Shown: in pieces, positions 54,181 to 62,767 of the stretch
How positions within the stretch are numbered: position 1 is the first letter of the stretch
How the letters are laid out: every line of letters begins with the position of its first letter
Made by a program: the position numbers and the translations under genes
Assembly: GCF_900100705.1 (NCBI RefSeq)
Contig: NZ_FNCH01000002.1
Coordinates: 310,001 to 374,000 of the forward strand
Length of the DNA: 64,000 bases
Origin: Pedobacter terrae
GTDB lineage: Bacteria; Bacteroidota; Bacteroidia; Sphingobacteriales; Sphingobacteriaceae
Reading direction: 5' to 3'
The notes under the pieces: model-generated
Seen by the model: only the letters and a program-made list of their open reading frames with translations
Databases searched by the model: none
Told to the model about the DNA's origin: nothing

Positions 54181-55599
54181 TTATTTGGGGATACTTTGGC
54201 TTCGTTGCCAGTGTTCTTCAATTTCTTCAAGAGAACGTCCTTTGGTTTCCGGGATCAGCTTCCAGGTGAGGAGCAATGCCGGAGAACAACAGATGGCAAA
54301 AATCCAGAAGGTCCACGAAGTTCCGATGCCCTGAAGCATCACCGGTGTAAGCTGACCAACAAAGAAATTACCGATCCAGAGGGTAAGCGTAGCCAGAGAC
54401 ATGGCTTTACCCCTAATGCCGTTAGGAAAAATTTCTCCGATAACTACCCAGCATACCGGCCCGAAAGAAAAAGCAAAACAGGCGATGAAAGCGAGGATAA
54501 AAATGAGGATCCACGGACCTGAGATTACGCCGAACTGAAAAAGCATGCCAATAATGATAAGCGAAATCACCGCCCCTCCTACACCAACATAAAGCAGGGG
54601 TTTACGCCCCCATTTATCGACCGTAAAAATGGCTACAAATGTAAAAATCACATTTACGATACCGATGGTTACCTGCCCGCCAAGGGCGTTATTCAGCGTA
54701 AAGCCTGCTTGTTCCAGTATTCTCGGACCGTAATAAATAACGGCATTAATGCCGCAAACCTGAGAGAGAAAGGGAAGCAAAAGGCCAATCCAAAGCGCTT
54801 TACGGTAAACCGGGCTAAAAAGTGTTTTCAGTGAGCCCTCTTCTCCCGAAATTCGTTGACCGGAAAAAGCTTCCAGTTCTTTCCTTGCCGCTGCTTCACC
54901 GTCAATTTTGATTAATATCCGCGCTGCTAAATCTTTGCGCCCCATGGTTAGTAACCATCTCGGCGATTCGGGGACGGCAAAGAGCGCCAAAAGAAAAATA
55001 AGCGCCGGAAAAGCGCCCAGCCCAAGCATGGCACGCCATACTTCTGTAGAGAATATTCTTTGTAACGCTGCATTCGAATGCACCTCGCCGGTGTGATTTG
55101 CCAGGTAAGCATTGGTAAAATAGGCCACAACAATACCAATGGTTAGGGCAAGCTGATAAAGCGAAACCATGGTTCCACGCAGCCTCGAAGGCGCAAACTC
55201 CGAAATATAAAGCGGTGATACCATCGAGGCCACGCCGATTCCGATGCCCCCAATAAGCCTGAAGATAATCAGGGCAGAGAAGGATCCCGAGTACATGCAG
55301 CCCAGGGCTGAGGTTAGGAAAAGAAAGGCAGAGAGAATAAGGACGATTTTCCGTCCGAATTTATCGCTGAGCTTACCTGAAATGATTACCCCGATGATGC
55401 AGCCCAAAAGGGCACAACTCACAAACCATCCTTCGCTGACCGCATCCAGGCCAAAGTCTTTTGTAACCAGGCTGATGGTACCGGATATCACGGCTGTATC
55501 GAAGCCAAACAAAAAGCCTCCCAAGGCAGCAACCAGGCTCACGAGGTACAAGTAAGAACGACTTTTTTTGATATCGGTATGTTTTTCCTGTATAGTCAT
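54181..55599 (-). CDS. Sugar porter family MFS transporter (mannose or related monosaccharide, H+ symport)
   Basis: 472 aa with twelve predicted helices. Sugar-porter signatures are all visible: GFLFGFDTAVISG, DKFGRKIVLI, RLIGGIGIGVASMVSPLYIS, VPESPRWLL, DKWGRKPLLYVG and the PETKGRSLEEIEEHW end. It resides in the inner membrane. Its position between the isomerase and susC suggests uptake of free mannose produced by periplasmic GH92 and GH76. Because an MFS does not phosphorylate its sugar, a kinase is needed, and the local ROK kinase is broken. Confidence 0.94.
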   Translation of the reverse strand: MTIQEKHTDIKKSRSYLYLVSLVAALGGFLFGFDTAVISGTISLVTKDFGLDAVSEGWFVSCALLGCIIGVIISGKLSDKFGRKIVLILSAFLFLTSALGCMYSGSFSALIIFRLIGGIGIGVASMVSPLYISEFAPSRLRGTMVSLYQLALTIGIVVAYFTNAYLANHTGEVHSNAALQRIFSTEVWRAMLGLGAFPALIFLLALFAVPESPRWLLTMGRKDLAARILIKIDGEAAARKELEAFSGQRISGEEGSLKTLFSPVYRKALWIGLLLPFLSQVCGINAVIYYGPRILEQAGFTLNNALGGQVTIGIVNVIFTFVAIFTVDKWGRKPLLYVGVGGAVISLIIIGMLFQFGVISGPWILIFILAFIACFAFSFGPVCWVVIGEIFPNGIRGKAMSLATLTLWIGNFFVGQLTPVMLQGIGTSWTFWIFAICCSPALLLTWKLIPETKGRSLEEIEEHWQRSQSIPK

Positions 55600-55605
55600 G
55601 TTAAT

Positions 55606-57432
55606 TTATTTTAAAAAAGCTTTGATTACTTTCGCCTGCCCGTTTGAGTTATTCGTAATGCTGTAGCTTCCGGCTGCTGCCGGGATCACAAAAGTTTCCG
55701 CATACTGAAAATGCATGGTCGAGCCGTTGGCAGTGCTTACCGTAACCGAACCACCTTCAACAAGCATCAGAACATGACAAACATTGTCCGTTTCAACATC
55801 AACGTGTAAATCAAAGTCCAGGCGATGTACATCATAAAAATGTTCGGCGTGGGTAGGCAGGTGATAACAGGTACACCCTTCCTTTTCAAAAAGGACAGTC
55901 GGTTTGGAAATGAGCTCTTGTTTTACCTTGCTTCCTTTTCGTGAAAAATCGAGATTTTTAAAAGCATGGTCGATATTAATTGGCCGTGGCTTGCCATTGA
56001 GGTCCAGCCTCAACCAATCATACATCTTAAAAGTAAAAATATAGGGTGTTGCACTAATTTCAAGCACCAGGTTATGTGCACCTGCACTGTGAATGGTGCC
56101 ATTTGGAATCAGAAACAGATCGTGCTTTTCTGCTTGGTGACACTGTACGTATTGCTCAATCTCTATTGCTACTCCATTTCGGTTACTATCCTCCAGTACT
56201 GTTCTAAAAGCAGCCGGATCGATGTCCTCCTGAAAGCCCAGGTACACGCTCGCCTCATCATTGCAATCCAGAATATAGTAGGTTTCATCCTGAGTGATGT
56301 TTTCTCCAAACTGTTCTTTAATATATTCAAGACTTGGATGGCATTGGATAGAAAGGTTACCGCCGTCAAAGGTGTCGAGAAAATCAAACCTTATTGGAAA
56401 TTCATTTCCAAATCGTTCAGCATGCCTGCCCAGTATGTTTTCCGATTGGGTGAACATCAGCAGATCGAAAGAGACCTCTAAAAGCAGCCCGTCACTTTCA
56501 AACACCAGACCGTTTTCCGGAACAATAAGCTCAAAAGACCATGCATAATTAACCTCATTTTGATCAAGTTGGGGCATATGCTTTTTCATCCATTGCCCAC
56601 CCCAGGCGCCCGGGGCAAACCATGGCCTTGCACGAAATACCGATGCAGACATTTTCTGAAGCCCTTCCCTAACCGAGTCACCATAGCCCCAGTTAATGTC
56701 TTCCTCCCACTGCGCATCAACAAAAACAGCTACATTTTTTGCTAACTGCTCTTTGTGGGCATTAAGTACAACCCAGTCTACAAAATAAAAACGTTTGTAC
56801 ATTTCAGTTGGTTCCTGCGGACCAGACTTGCCCAAATTGCAGATGGCGCCCGCACTCATTCGGTGCTGCAGCTCATTTTTGGGTAAATCCACATAAATCA
56901 GGGGTGCATCCCATTCGCTTAGCGAAGCGCCGCAGCCGATTATAATGTTTACATCACAATCTTCATTCACTTCTGAAGCCTTTAAAGCTTCAAGATCAAA
57001 AAAATCACCCAGGCTCAGCGTGGTCTTTTTTCCCCACACCCCGTCCTTCTCGCCTAAAAAGTCTAGCGTCATTTCATCAATCAGGTCTTCATCTTTTAAA
57101 AAAGAAGCTGTATCTATAATGTGTACCCGTAACTTTCTGGATTCAAGTTCTTTCTTAAGTGAGCGGATGAATAAATTCCAATATACCCCAACATAGCCAT
57201 CCACAACGACGGTTTTTTGCCGCGTGATGTAATCGGCAAGGGCAGCATAACCATTAAAAATTTGTTTTTCTCCCAGCGCAAAGTACGGGTAGATATCGTA
57301 GCCCTGCGGTTTGCTGATTTCTTTAATAAATGCCGGCATAATTTCCTGCTCGGTCTTTCGCATCGGTTCTTCTATTGACATATTGGGATAAGGGTGCTGG
57401 TATGTTATATTTTGAATTTGGTCCATGTTCAT
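55606..57432 (-). CDS. Class I mannose-6-phosphate isomerase fused to a kinase-like N-terminal domain
   Basis: About 608 aa, nearly twice a plain type I enzyme. The C-terminal part (from residue 275) has the cupin isomerase marks: AWGGQW, NLSIQCHPS (zinc-ligand His370), and LIPNGTIHSAG (His453). It interconverts mannose-6-phosphate and fructose-6-phosphate. The first 270 residues resemble a uridine-kinase-like P-loop fold, but the loop is VVVDGYVGVYWN with no GxxGxGK[ST], so phosphotransfer is unlikely. Numbering is from ATG 57447; starts at 57432 or 57426 are more family-like. It is first gene of the operon and faces the GntR gene. Confidence 0.87.
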   Translation of the reverse strand: MNMDQIQNITYQHPYPNMSIEEPMRKTEQEIMPAFIKEISKPQGYDIYPYFALGEKQIFNGYAALADYITRQKTVVVDGYVGVYWNLFIRSLKKELESRKLRVHIIDTASFLKDEDLIDEMTLDFLGEKDGVWGKKTTLSLGDFFDLEALKASEVNEDCDVNIIIGCGASLSEWDAPLIYVDLPKNELQHRMSAGAICNLGKSGPQEPTEMYKRFYFVDWVVLNAHKEQLAKNVAVFVDAQWEEDINWGYGDSVREGLQKMSASVFRARPWFAPGAWGGQWMKKHMPQLDQNEVNYAWSFELIVPENGLVFESDGLLLEVSFDLLMFTQSENILGRHAERFGNEFPIRFDFLDTFDGGNLSIQCHPSLEYIKEQFGENITQDETYYILDCNDEASVYLGFQEDIDPAAFRTVLEDSNRNGVAIEIEQYVQCHQAEKHDLFLIPNGTIHSAGAHNLVLEISATPYIFTFKMYDWLRLDLNGKPRPINIDHAFKNLDFSRKGSKVKQELISKPTVLFEKEGCTCYHLPTHAEHFYDVHRLDFDLHVDVETDNVCHVLMLVEGGSVTVSTANGSTMHFQYAETFVIPAAAGSYSITNNSNGQAKVIKAFLK

Positions 57433-57447
57433 ACAATGTTCTGGCAT

Positions 57448-57798
57448 CCAGGAATTTCAGGCACACGAAATGAGGATTTTTTTATCCCGGTAACGATGCT
57501 TTAATCGTGATCATAGTTGAACCATCATTACTAAAACTAACACAACAGGTATTCAGAATGGGTATTTGGCTCAACATGACGAAAATTTTAAAAATTAAGT
57601 AAACTATTTGGTTAGACAGTACATTCTTTAGTATGTATATACAAATGTATTATTAAATAAATGAGTTCCAAATTTTTATTCGATTATTTTTTGCACCTGA
57701 CTGCCAGTTGCGACTAAACCGAGGCTTAAATTGCAGCAAGCAATAGCATGTATGTACATGATGTAATTAAGCGATTTTTTTATATCATTGTATCGAGT
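57448..57798. promoter_or_regulatory. Divergent control region between the mannan operon and its GntR regulator
   Basis: The gene-free interval contains two palindromes suited to a HutC/GntR dimer: TGTATATACA at 57634-57643, which contains GTATATAC of the GTnTAnAC type, and CATGTATGTACATG at 57747-57760, 39 nt before the regulator's preferred ATG. A further GGTTAGACAG lies at 57610-57619. No perfect TAnnTTTG box was identified. The sites are predicted from symmetry only. Confidence 0.4.
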
Positions 57799-58533
57799 AT
57801 GAAACTAACAATAGACCATAAAAGTCAGGTGCCATTACATGTACAGGCAGAAGCATTGTTACGAAAATTAATTGAAAGCCCTGAATATGCCGGCGGCAAA
57901 CTGCTTCCCAACGAAGTAGACTTATCAAAAGAATTGGGCATATCACGCACTACTTTACGCCAATCGATCAATAAACTGGTTTACGACGGCTTGCTGAGCC
58001 GGAAAAAAGGTGTGGGCACCAGGGTTGCCGAGTCGAAATCCCTGAGTTCCAAATCCAAAAACTGGATGAGTTTCTCTCAGGAAATGAGCGCCAGGGGAAT
58101 TCCGATTCGAAATTTTGAATTACATGTAAGCTGGGTTTATCCGGAAAAACGGCTGGCAAGTTTTTTTCAGATTAAGGAAGATAAGAAAGTGCTGAAACTG
58201 GTTCGCTTAAGGGGCCGCCCGGAGGGGCCTTTCGTCTATTTCGAATCTTACTTTCATCCAAATGTAGGCTTAACCGGCGAGGAGGATTACAAAGCGCCCC
58301 TTTATGAAATGCTCGAAAAGGAACATGCGGTTGTTGCGATGATATCCAAAGAGGAAATCAGTGCCTTACTTGCGGATGAATTTATTGCCGCTAAACTAGA
58401 GACAGATATAGGCTCCCCTATCTTATTCAGGAAGCGTTTTGTTTATGATATTGACGAAAAACCAATTGAATACAACCTCGGCTTTTATAAGGCCGATAGC
58501 TTTATCTATACGGTGGAGAGCAGAAGAGATTAG
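57799..58533 (+). CDS. GntR-family (HutC/UTRA) transcriptional regulator of the mannan locus
   Basis: 244 aa. The N-terminal GntR winged helix (LHVQAEALLRKLIESPEYAG; LSKELGISRTTLRQSINKL; DGLLSRKKGVGTRV) is followed by a UTRA ligand domain (about 95-240) with VLKLVRLRGRPEGPFVYFES and PILFRKRFVYDIDEKPIEYN. UTRA domains bind phosphorylated sugars or similar metabolites. Divergent from the isomerase-transporter operon, it probably controls it, with mannose-6-phosphate a plausible effector. ATG 57799 gives the usual N-terminus; a start at 57748 would add 17 hydrophobic residues. Confidence 0.92.
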   Translation: MKLTIDHKSQVPLHVQAEALLRKLIESPEYAGGKLLPNEVDLSKELGISRTTLRQSINKLVYDGLLSRKKGVGTRVAESKSLSSKSKNWMSFSQEMSARGIPIRNFELHVSWVYPEKRLASFFQIKEDKKVLKLVRLRGRPEGPFVYFESYFHPNVGLTGEEDYKAPLYEMLEKEHAVVAMISKEEISALLADEFIAAKLETDIGSPILFRKRFVYDIDEKPIEYNLGFYKADSFIYTVESRRD

Positions 58534-58555
58534 ATCTATTCACGTTCAACATTAA

Positions 58556-58612
58556 ATAATCCATAGTCTTCTTATGCTCAATCCAAAGGCTCCAGACTAC
58601 GGACAGATGGGC
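58556..58612. repeat. Repeat copy A (partial, right half)
   Basis: ATAGTCT...AGACTACGGACAGATGG matches the right half of the element found in full at 61417-61558 and 62897-63028. It includes the terminal TACGGACAGAT word and an ATAGTCT/AGACTA inner stem. Confidence 0.6.
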
Positions 58613-58697
58613 AGTAGGTTTGGCAGACTACCATTACCATCTACCACAGCAAGGCTGGAACTTCAAATCTCCTGTAGATTTATTGCAGGAAATTTGA

Positions 58698-58787
58698 GGA
58701 CAAAATTATACTTTTGAATGGCCTGAACAGAGGGGAGCTTACAAGGAAAAGAGGCGATTGCGGCAGCAAGAACTCTGGATAAAATAA
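58698..58787 (+). pseudogene. Short gene-tail remnant
   Basis: A 29-codon open stretch ending in TAA reads GQNYTFEWPEQRGAYKEK and then RRLRQQELWIK. Its charged, protein-like composition suggests the C-terminal tail of a lost gene beside repeat copy A. A TGA precedes it and no ATG is available. A near-perfect CAAATCTCCTG/CAGGAAATTTG hairpin lies just upstream. The family is not recognised. Confidence 0.25.
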
Positions 58788-58811
58788 GTGTTACAATGCC
58801 AAAAGCGAACT

Positions 58812-59375
58812 TTACAACTCATTCTGGTCATTAATCGTAATCGAAACAGGAATTTCGGCCAATTTTGTAACACCATCTTCCATTTCTAACCTGATCTGAA
58901 CTTTACCTTTTAATTCAGAAAAAAACTGATTCGTTCGGATGGTGATACCCACCTTTTGGGACAAATTTTTATCATATTCCCCCAGTCCAAAACGTTGTAG
59001 GTACAATGGATTTTCTGTAGTATCTGCCAGCATTACCTTTTCGCCCTTTTCGTTTTTAAGCTCGCTATGCAAAATAACGCAACCAATATGATCTACCATA
59101 TCCGGAGCATGACTGCCTTCCAGTTTTTCGGCAGCTTCCATGGCTTTAATTTCTTGCGCAGAAAGCGGATAATGGCTGTACAACAACCATTCATTAGTTG
59201 GCTTGCGATCAGATTCGTTAAGATCTGTAGTCGTAGCACGCATATTACTGCTTAACGAATTCAAAATATTTTGTTGCTCATTTTTGGTGAGTTTATCCGG
59301 AACATCTTTCTGCCTGTTCTGGCAAGCAGACAGCAGTATAACTTGCATAACGACGATCATTATTCCTGACATCAT
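58812..59375 (-). CDS. Hypothetical lipoprotein
   Basis: 187 aa from ATG 59375, which gives a lipoprotein signal MSGIMIVVMQVILLSACQN, so lipidated at Cys. Longer starts up to 59501 bury this signal and are disfavoured. The mature part has YSHYPLSAQEIKAMEAAEKL, GCVILHSELKNEKGEKVMLAD and a beta-rich end (RTNQFFSELKGKVQIRLEM). No family recognised. The segment from about 110 looks like an Ig-type beta sandwich. It stands alone on the minus strand in the accessory region. Confidence 0.6.
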   Translation of the reverse strand: MMSGIMIVVMQVILLSACQNRQKDVPDKLTKNEQQNILNSLSSNMRATTTDLNESDRKPTNEWLLYSHYPLSAQEIKAMEAAEKLEGSHAPDMVDHIGCVILHSELKNEKGEKVMLADTTENPLYLQRFGLGEYDKNLSQKVGITIRTNQFFSELKGKVQIRLEMEDGVTKLAEIPVSITINDQNEL

Positions 59376-59501
59376 TTTGCCATACCGCTTTTTGAAAGCA
59401 GGTAGTATACAAATATAAGCAGTACCACGATTGGGACAATTTAAGACATTTTCATTTTTCATAGTTTTATTTTTAATCATATCTTTCAGCTTTCCCATCA
59501 A

Positions 59502-59839
59502 AATATAGCAGGTACCGGTAAATATTTTTTGGTCATTAATTATTTAATTAGCCAATAATGGCTTATCGCTTTATCTGTATCGACTGTCTCAGCAAAAAAC
59601 TACCAAAGCAAAGTTACAAATAGACGAATATCACAAAATCGTGATATATTTTTGCGATTTAATAATTAAAATTTTCCTTTGTGTTTTGAGATTTTTTTTC
59701 TAAATTGCTGATGCGAAATAATAATAAACAGAATTTTCAACTTAGACAGAGAAGCAATTAAGTAAGCAAATCAATTTTTTAACAATATTCCTGGGTGAGC
59801 GGTTTGGCACCGTATCTAAATTTTCTCTGAAAAGAGTTT
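59502..59839. other. Gene-free AT-rich stretch with leader structures
   Basis: No ORF was found. CCTGGGTG at 59790-59797 pairs with CACCCAGG at 59855-59862, and TTTTTAACAAT is repeated directly at about 59776 and 59866, just before the next gene. The rest appears to be plain AT-rich spacer. Confidence 0.3.
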
Positions 59840-59894
59840 ATTGTTGTTTCGCAGCACCCAGGATCTTTTTAACAATGTTATGCGAAACAACAAT
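59840..59894 (+). promoter_or_regulatory. 14-bp perfect inverted repeat covering a start codon
   Basis: Arms 59840-59853 (ATTGTTGTTTCGCA) and 59881-59894 (TGCGAAACAACAAT) pair exactly around 27 nt. The preferred ATG at 59880-59882 overlaps the second arm, so the start codon would be sequestered in a stem. The loop contains CACCCAGG, which can pair upstream with 59790-59797, giving an interleaved alternative structure. Confidence 0.5.
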
Positions 59895-60515
59895 TGTAAA
59901 AATCAACACACTCAGCTCCCTGCTCAGGTTGCAGCTGTTACCAACCACATGAATGTAATGCCTGCTATTTGCGCGGTAAAGGCTACTTTACATCACATTG
60001 ATGGAAATGTATCAGAAATCATGATGACTTTGCCACGCTACAGCGGTTGGGCAGAATTTTTAGAGGATGGTCAAAATGCCGTTAGGGAATATGTATATCA
60101 GCTCACCCGGCATTGGATACAGATTACCCATTTCTTTATCGAAACCGGAACTATAAGCCCCAATGGCGAAATAGCTTCCTGCTTTTTACCACGCCGGTTC
60201 GATATCCCGCTAGGCAAATATTATAAACCGATGGTATGCGGTGAATGGATTTGGGCCGATCAGCACCCGCATCATCCAAAATACAACCAAAAAGGATCGA
60301 GCAAAAGTTTATCCACATTAATGGCCATTGCAAATAGTAGGCATGATGTAGTTTATCATCATATAGAACCTGATACCATCCTTTGCGGCATTCCATTCGA
60401 TAGCAAATCGGCTTACTTTGAAAAAGGTGATGTGCCTATTGGGCATTTTGAAAAGAATGGGATAGAATATTTGGTTATTTACAGTTATGTGGTTGGGAAA
60501 GGGAGTTTTGAGTGA
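59880..60515 (+). CDS. Hypothetical protein, about 211 aa
   Basis: Starts MRNNNCKNQHTQLPAQ (ATG 59880; a TTG at 59841 or an ATG at 59949 is possible). The body contains GWAEFLEDGQNAVREYVYQL, SCFLPRRFDIPLGKYYKPMV, GEWIWADQHPHHPKYNQKGS and HHIEPDTILCGIPFDSKSAY. It has several His and Trp residues and no signal peptide or membrane helix. I do not recognise a family. The gene lies in the accessory region, followed by two hairpins. It has normal codon composition for the window. Confidence 0.6.
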   Translation: MRNNNCKNQHTQLPAQVAAVTNHMNVMPAICAVKATLHHIDGNVSEIMMTLPRYSGWAEFLEDGQNAVREYVYQLTRHWIQITHFFIETGTISPNGEIASCFLPRRFDIPLGKYYKPMVCGEWIWADQHPHHPKYNQKGSSKSLSTLMAIANSRHDVVYHHIEPDTILCGIPFDSKSAYFEKGDVPIGHFEKNGIEYLVIYSYVVGKGSFE

Positions 60516-60531
60516 TAAAGGGGTAAAATAA

Positions 60532-60563
60532 TTTAAGCCCTTGCAGATTTGTGGGGGCTTAAA
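60532..60563 (+). terminator. Hairpin just after the hypothetical gene
   Basis: TTTAAGCCC (60532-60540) and GGGCTTAAA (60555-60563) make a 9-bp stem 17 nt past the stop, without a real T-run. It may stabilise the 3' end or act as a weak terminator. Confidence 0.5.
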
Positions 60564-60681
60564 ATATACCAAAATAATTACCTCCTTAGCGGCACACTTA
60601 ATACACTATCTACTAAGATAGTAACGATTTAACAAATTCAAAAAGATTTCCAACGCCCTACACTTTATAGGAGTACAGGAT

Positions 60682-60714
60682 AAAGCCCCTTCTTGCAAAA
60701 TCAGGGGCTTTTTT
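60682..60714 (+). terminator. Intrinsic terminator
   Basis: AAAGCCCCT (60682-60690) pairs with AGGGGCTTT (60703-60711) and is followed by TTTTTT. It is the clear transcription end for the plus-strand gene ending at 60515. Confidence 0.85.
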
Positions 60715-60737
60715 CTTCACATACATTAACATACAAA

Positions 60738-61160
60738 TTAATTAAATTTAATTTCCGATAGCTTAAATTTATGCTCGACATTTTGAATTTCGGTAATACC
60801 ATTTGCAAACCTTAGCATTAAGCTCGCTAAGGATAAAACTGTATTAGTTTTTATAAATTCCATTTCATATCCAGCCCTCGCAATTTCCTTATCTGTATGC
60901 ATTGTATTTATCGACAACATCTTGCCTTCAACTAGTCTTTCATAACCCAAAACGTCTAGATTTAGGCAATTTGGAGGTACAAGAAGAGCCGAATCAATTG
61001 CAGTATCAATGAGTTTGCATATTTCATCTTCATTCTTAGCTAGCCAAATATCATTCCTAATCTTTAATAACTTCTTAATCAAGTTCGCTTGATCTTCTGA
61101 CGTTTCGCCTGGTCGGTGGTTGTGCTTCAAAAACACCCCATATCTTTTTAAATTTCTCAT
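60738..61160 (-). CDS. Hypothetical protein, about 140 aa
   Basis: From ATG 61160 (MRNLKRYGVFLKHNHRPGET), helical and mixed-charge, with IKKLLKIRNDIWLAKNEDEI, CKLIDTAIDSALLVPPNCLN and MHTDKEIARAGYEMEFIK. The longer start at 61223 adds an aromatic-rich leader that looks non-coding. There is no recognised family. A 20-bp tract in it (60877-60896) is 19/20 identical to a tract at 62887-62906 next to repeat copy C, both encoding TD[K/R]EIA. It may be an immunity or accessory protein by context. Confidence 0.55.
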   Translation of the reverse strand: MRNLKRYGVFLKHNHRPGETSEDQANLIKKLLKIRNDIWLAKNEDEICKLIDTAIDSALLVPPNCLNLDVLGYERLVEGKMLSINTMHTDKEIARAGYEMEFIKTNTVLSLASLMLRFANGITEIQNVEHKFKLSEIKFN

Positions 61161-61596
61161 AAAACAAATATATGTAAATTTAAAACTACAATATTGTAGT
61201 TGATAATAAGTTTTCGACATCATACATTTTATTTCTAAAAGTTAGTAAGCTTGCCAACTTCCCTACCTCACCCCTCAAATGTACTTTTGGTTATCAATAA
61301 AAAAATAAAAACGCAATTTATGCCATTTTTAAATGGAGTATCAGCATTCCCAACCCGGAAGAACAAAGGACAAAATAAAAAAGCCTGTTAAGCTTATTCT
61401 GGAAAAGCTGCTTGAAACCTATCTATCCGTAAAATTAAGCACTACGACTCTACGGATTATGGTAATGTTGAGTTTCTAAACGCCATTTGGTTTTCTCCTA
61501 TGTACGTAGTCTGCTTAAGCTAAGCCTAAGGCTCAAAGACTACGAACACATGGTAGGCTTTTAATTAGCTCTTATCCGTTTCCTCGCTACCTCTTG
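61161..61596. other. Gene-free stretch containing repeat copy B
   Basis: Between two minus-strand hypothetical genes. Apart from the repeat at 61417-61558 only AT-rich sequence and an AAGCCTGTTAAGCTT word near 61381 were noted. No ORF is convincing. Confidence 0.4.
61417..61558. repeat. Repeat copy B
   Basis: About 142 bp, aligning along its length to copy C. Shared words are CGACTCTACGGATTATGGTA, TTTCTCCTATG, ACGTAGTCT and AAGGCTCAA. CGTAGTCT/AGACTACG forms an internal stem. Terminal inverted repeats (CCTATCTATCCG / CGAACACATGGTAGG) are more eroded than in copy C. Confidence 0.75.
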
Positions 61597-62007
61597 TCAA
61601 TTGTAATAATGCGAAAATTCATAGAAATACTTTCGCAATTTTTCGCTTAAACAACCAGCAACCATTTCTCTATCAATATTTTTCTCTGTGTAGATAATTT
61701 CAAGAATTCCGACTTTTAATATGTTCAAAACTTCCAAATTATTACTTTCTCCAAGTTGATTAATAAAAGCAAAGGCTTTGCTTACAACTGCACCTGCGGG
61801 TTCAATTTCAATTTCTTTTGCCAGAAATGAAGCAAACTCATTCATCAATAAATATACTCCACCAGAAAAATTGTAATTGGAGCTATCTAACTCAAATACT
61901 GTTTTAAACTCAGGAACAGCATCAAATAATGAATCCTTAAGCGTTTTATAAATAAAGTCATCAATCTTGTTCAATTCTTCCATTTTCTGTCTTGATTTCG
62001 TTACCAT
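61597..62007 (-). CDS. Small immunity-type hypothetical protein
   Basis: 136 aa, soluble, helical: IDDFIYKTLKDSLFDAVPEF, YLLMNEFASFLAKEIEIEP and NNLEVLNILKVGILEIIYTE. Size, helical acidic character and position directly after a toxin-like gene tail (62112-62288, same strand, 104 bp upstream) match the immunity genes that follow polymorphic toxins. It resembles DUF7674-type proteins to me, with low certainty. The short lead MVTKSRQK may be replaced by the ATG at 61983 (MEELNKIDDF). Confidence 0.55.
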   Translation of the reverse strand: MVTKSRQKMEELNKIDDFIYKTLKDSLFDAVPEFKTVFELDSSNYNFSGGVYLLMNEFASFLAKEIEIEPAGAVVSKAFAFINQLGESNNLEVLNILKVGILEIIYTEKNIDREMVAGCLSEKLRKYFYEFSHYYN

Positions 62008-62111
62008 TTTAAGCCTGTTCCATTGGTTAAATCTTCGATAATTTCAAAATAACTTTTCTATCTCCTGTAGATAAAGTTCCAAAATTGCCCTTTAAAAAAT
62101 TTCTTATACCA

Positions 62112-62288
62112 TTAAGACCATCTTGTGTTTACTGAATGAGAGCCGCTATCTGATCTTATAGTGCCATTTGCAAGCTCCTCTTTAATCATAATGCCGATTT
62201 CCTTTGCAATCAAAATATTTTGATAAACTTGCCATTTTCTATTGCTTGGATAATTTATCATACTAATTGGGTTTGTCGTTATTCTCAA
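62112..62288 (-). pseudogene. Orphan C-terminal tail of a toxin-like gene
   Basis: A 58-codon open stretch without a proper start reads LRITTNPISMINYPSNRKWQ, then VYQNILIAKEIGIMIKEELA, ending HSVNTRWS and TAA. It looks like the last part of a longer protein whose N-terminal portion has been lost. It is immediately upstream of an immunity-like gene, the layout of Rhs or other polymorphic toxins after displacement of the tip. An ATG at residue 10 could give a 49-aa product, but decay is more likely. Confidence 0.45.
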
Positions 62289-62383
62289 TTAGTATTTATT
62301 TGGCCATTGGGCGATGGCCTTTTATCCACTTTTCAACACATACACGTTTATTTATCCGTTTTTAAACAGCCTAGCCTCTAAGA
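62289..62383. other. Spacer with a small palindrome
   Basis: GGCCAT...ATGGCC (around 62303-62320) is followed on the plus strand by TTTTA, terminator-like although no plus-strand gene precedes it. Nothing else was seen. Confidence 0.3.
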
Positions 62384-62767
62384 TTAACTGCAGAATCTTT
62401 CTAGCAGATATTTAGAATAAAACGGAGCAGTTACAATCATCGATAACGAAAAAAGAAAAAAAGTTACGCTAAAAACAACTGAAGCTGCGTTACTATTGAA
62501 CAGTTTCGGTTTTTCAGCAATGATTTTTTCCATTTTTTTTGATCTGTAATAAATTTGGAAGTTGAGCAGCATAATAGCTCCTGTAACAACCAACATTGGC
62601 CACTTAGGGATATTATAACAAAAAATAGTTATGGATATTATATTTAATAATCCATTAACAATAAAGCTCTCCATTATGCTTAAACAGAAAATAACTGTAG
62701 AATGAGGTTGATCATCTGGAAGAATCTTCGTATAAAATAGATAATAGTAGTAATAAAGATTTTTCAT
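62384..62767 (-). CDS. Small membrane protein, likely immunity protein
   Basis: 127 aa starting MKNLYYYYYLFYTKIL, with three to four hydrophobic helices (about 28-46, 54-70, 92-115). Poly-Tyr starts of this kind occur in small membrane proteins that I associate with the downstream flank of Bacteroidota toxin genes. Its ATG overlaps the stop of a toxin-like gene tail in TAATG, so it was translationally coupled to that gene, a strong sign of a cognate immunity role. The exact family is not identified. Confidence 0.6.
   Translation of the reverse strand: MKNLYYYYYLFYTKILPDDQPHSTVIFCLSIMESFIVNGLLNIISITIFCYNIPKWPMLVVTGAIMLLNFQIYYRSKKMEKIIAEKPKLFNSNAASVVFSVTFFLFSLSMIVTAPFYSKYLLERFCS

Noticed and set aside
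59840..59894. Invertible promoter flanked by inverted repeats
   Set aside because: The spacer is only 27 nt and there is no recombinase gene nearby. A leader stem-loop explains it better.
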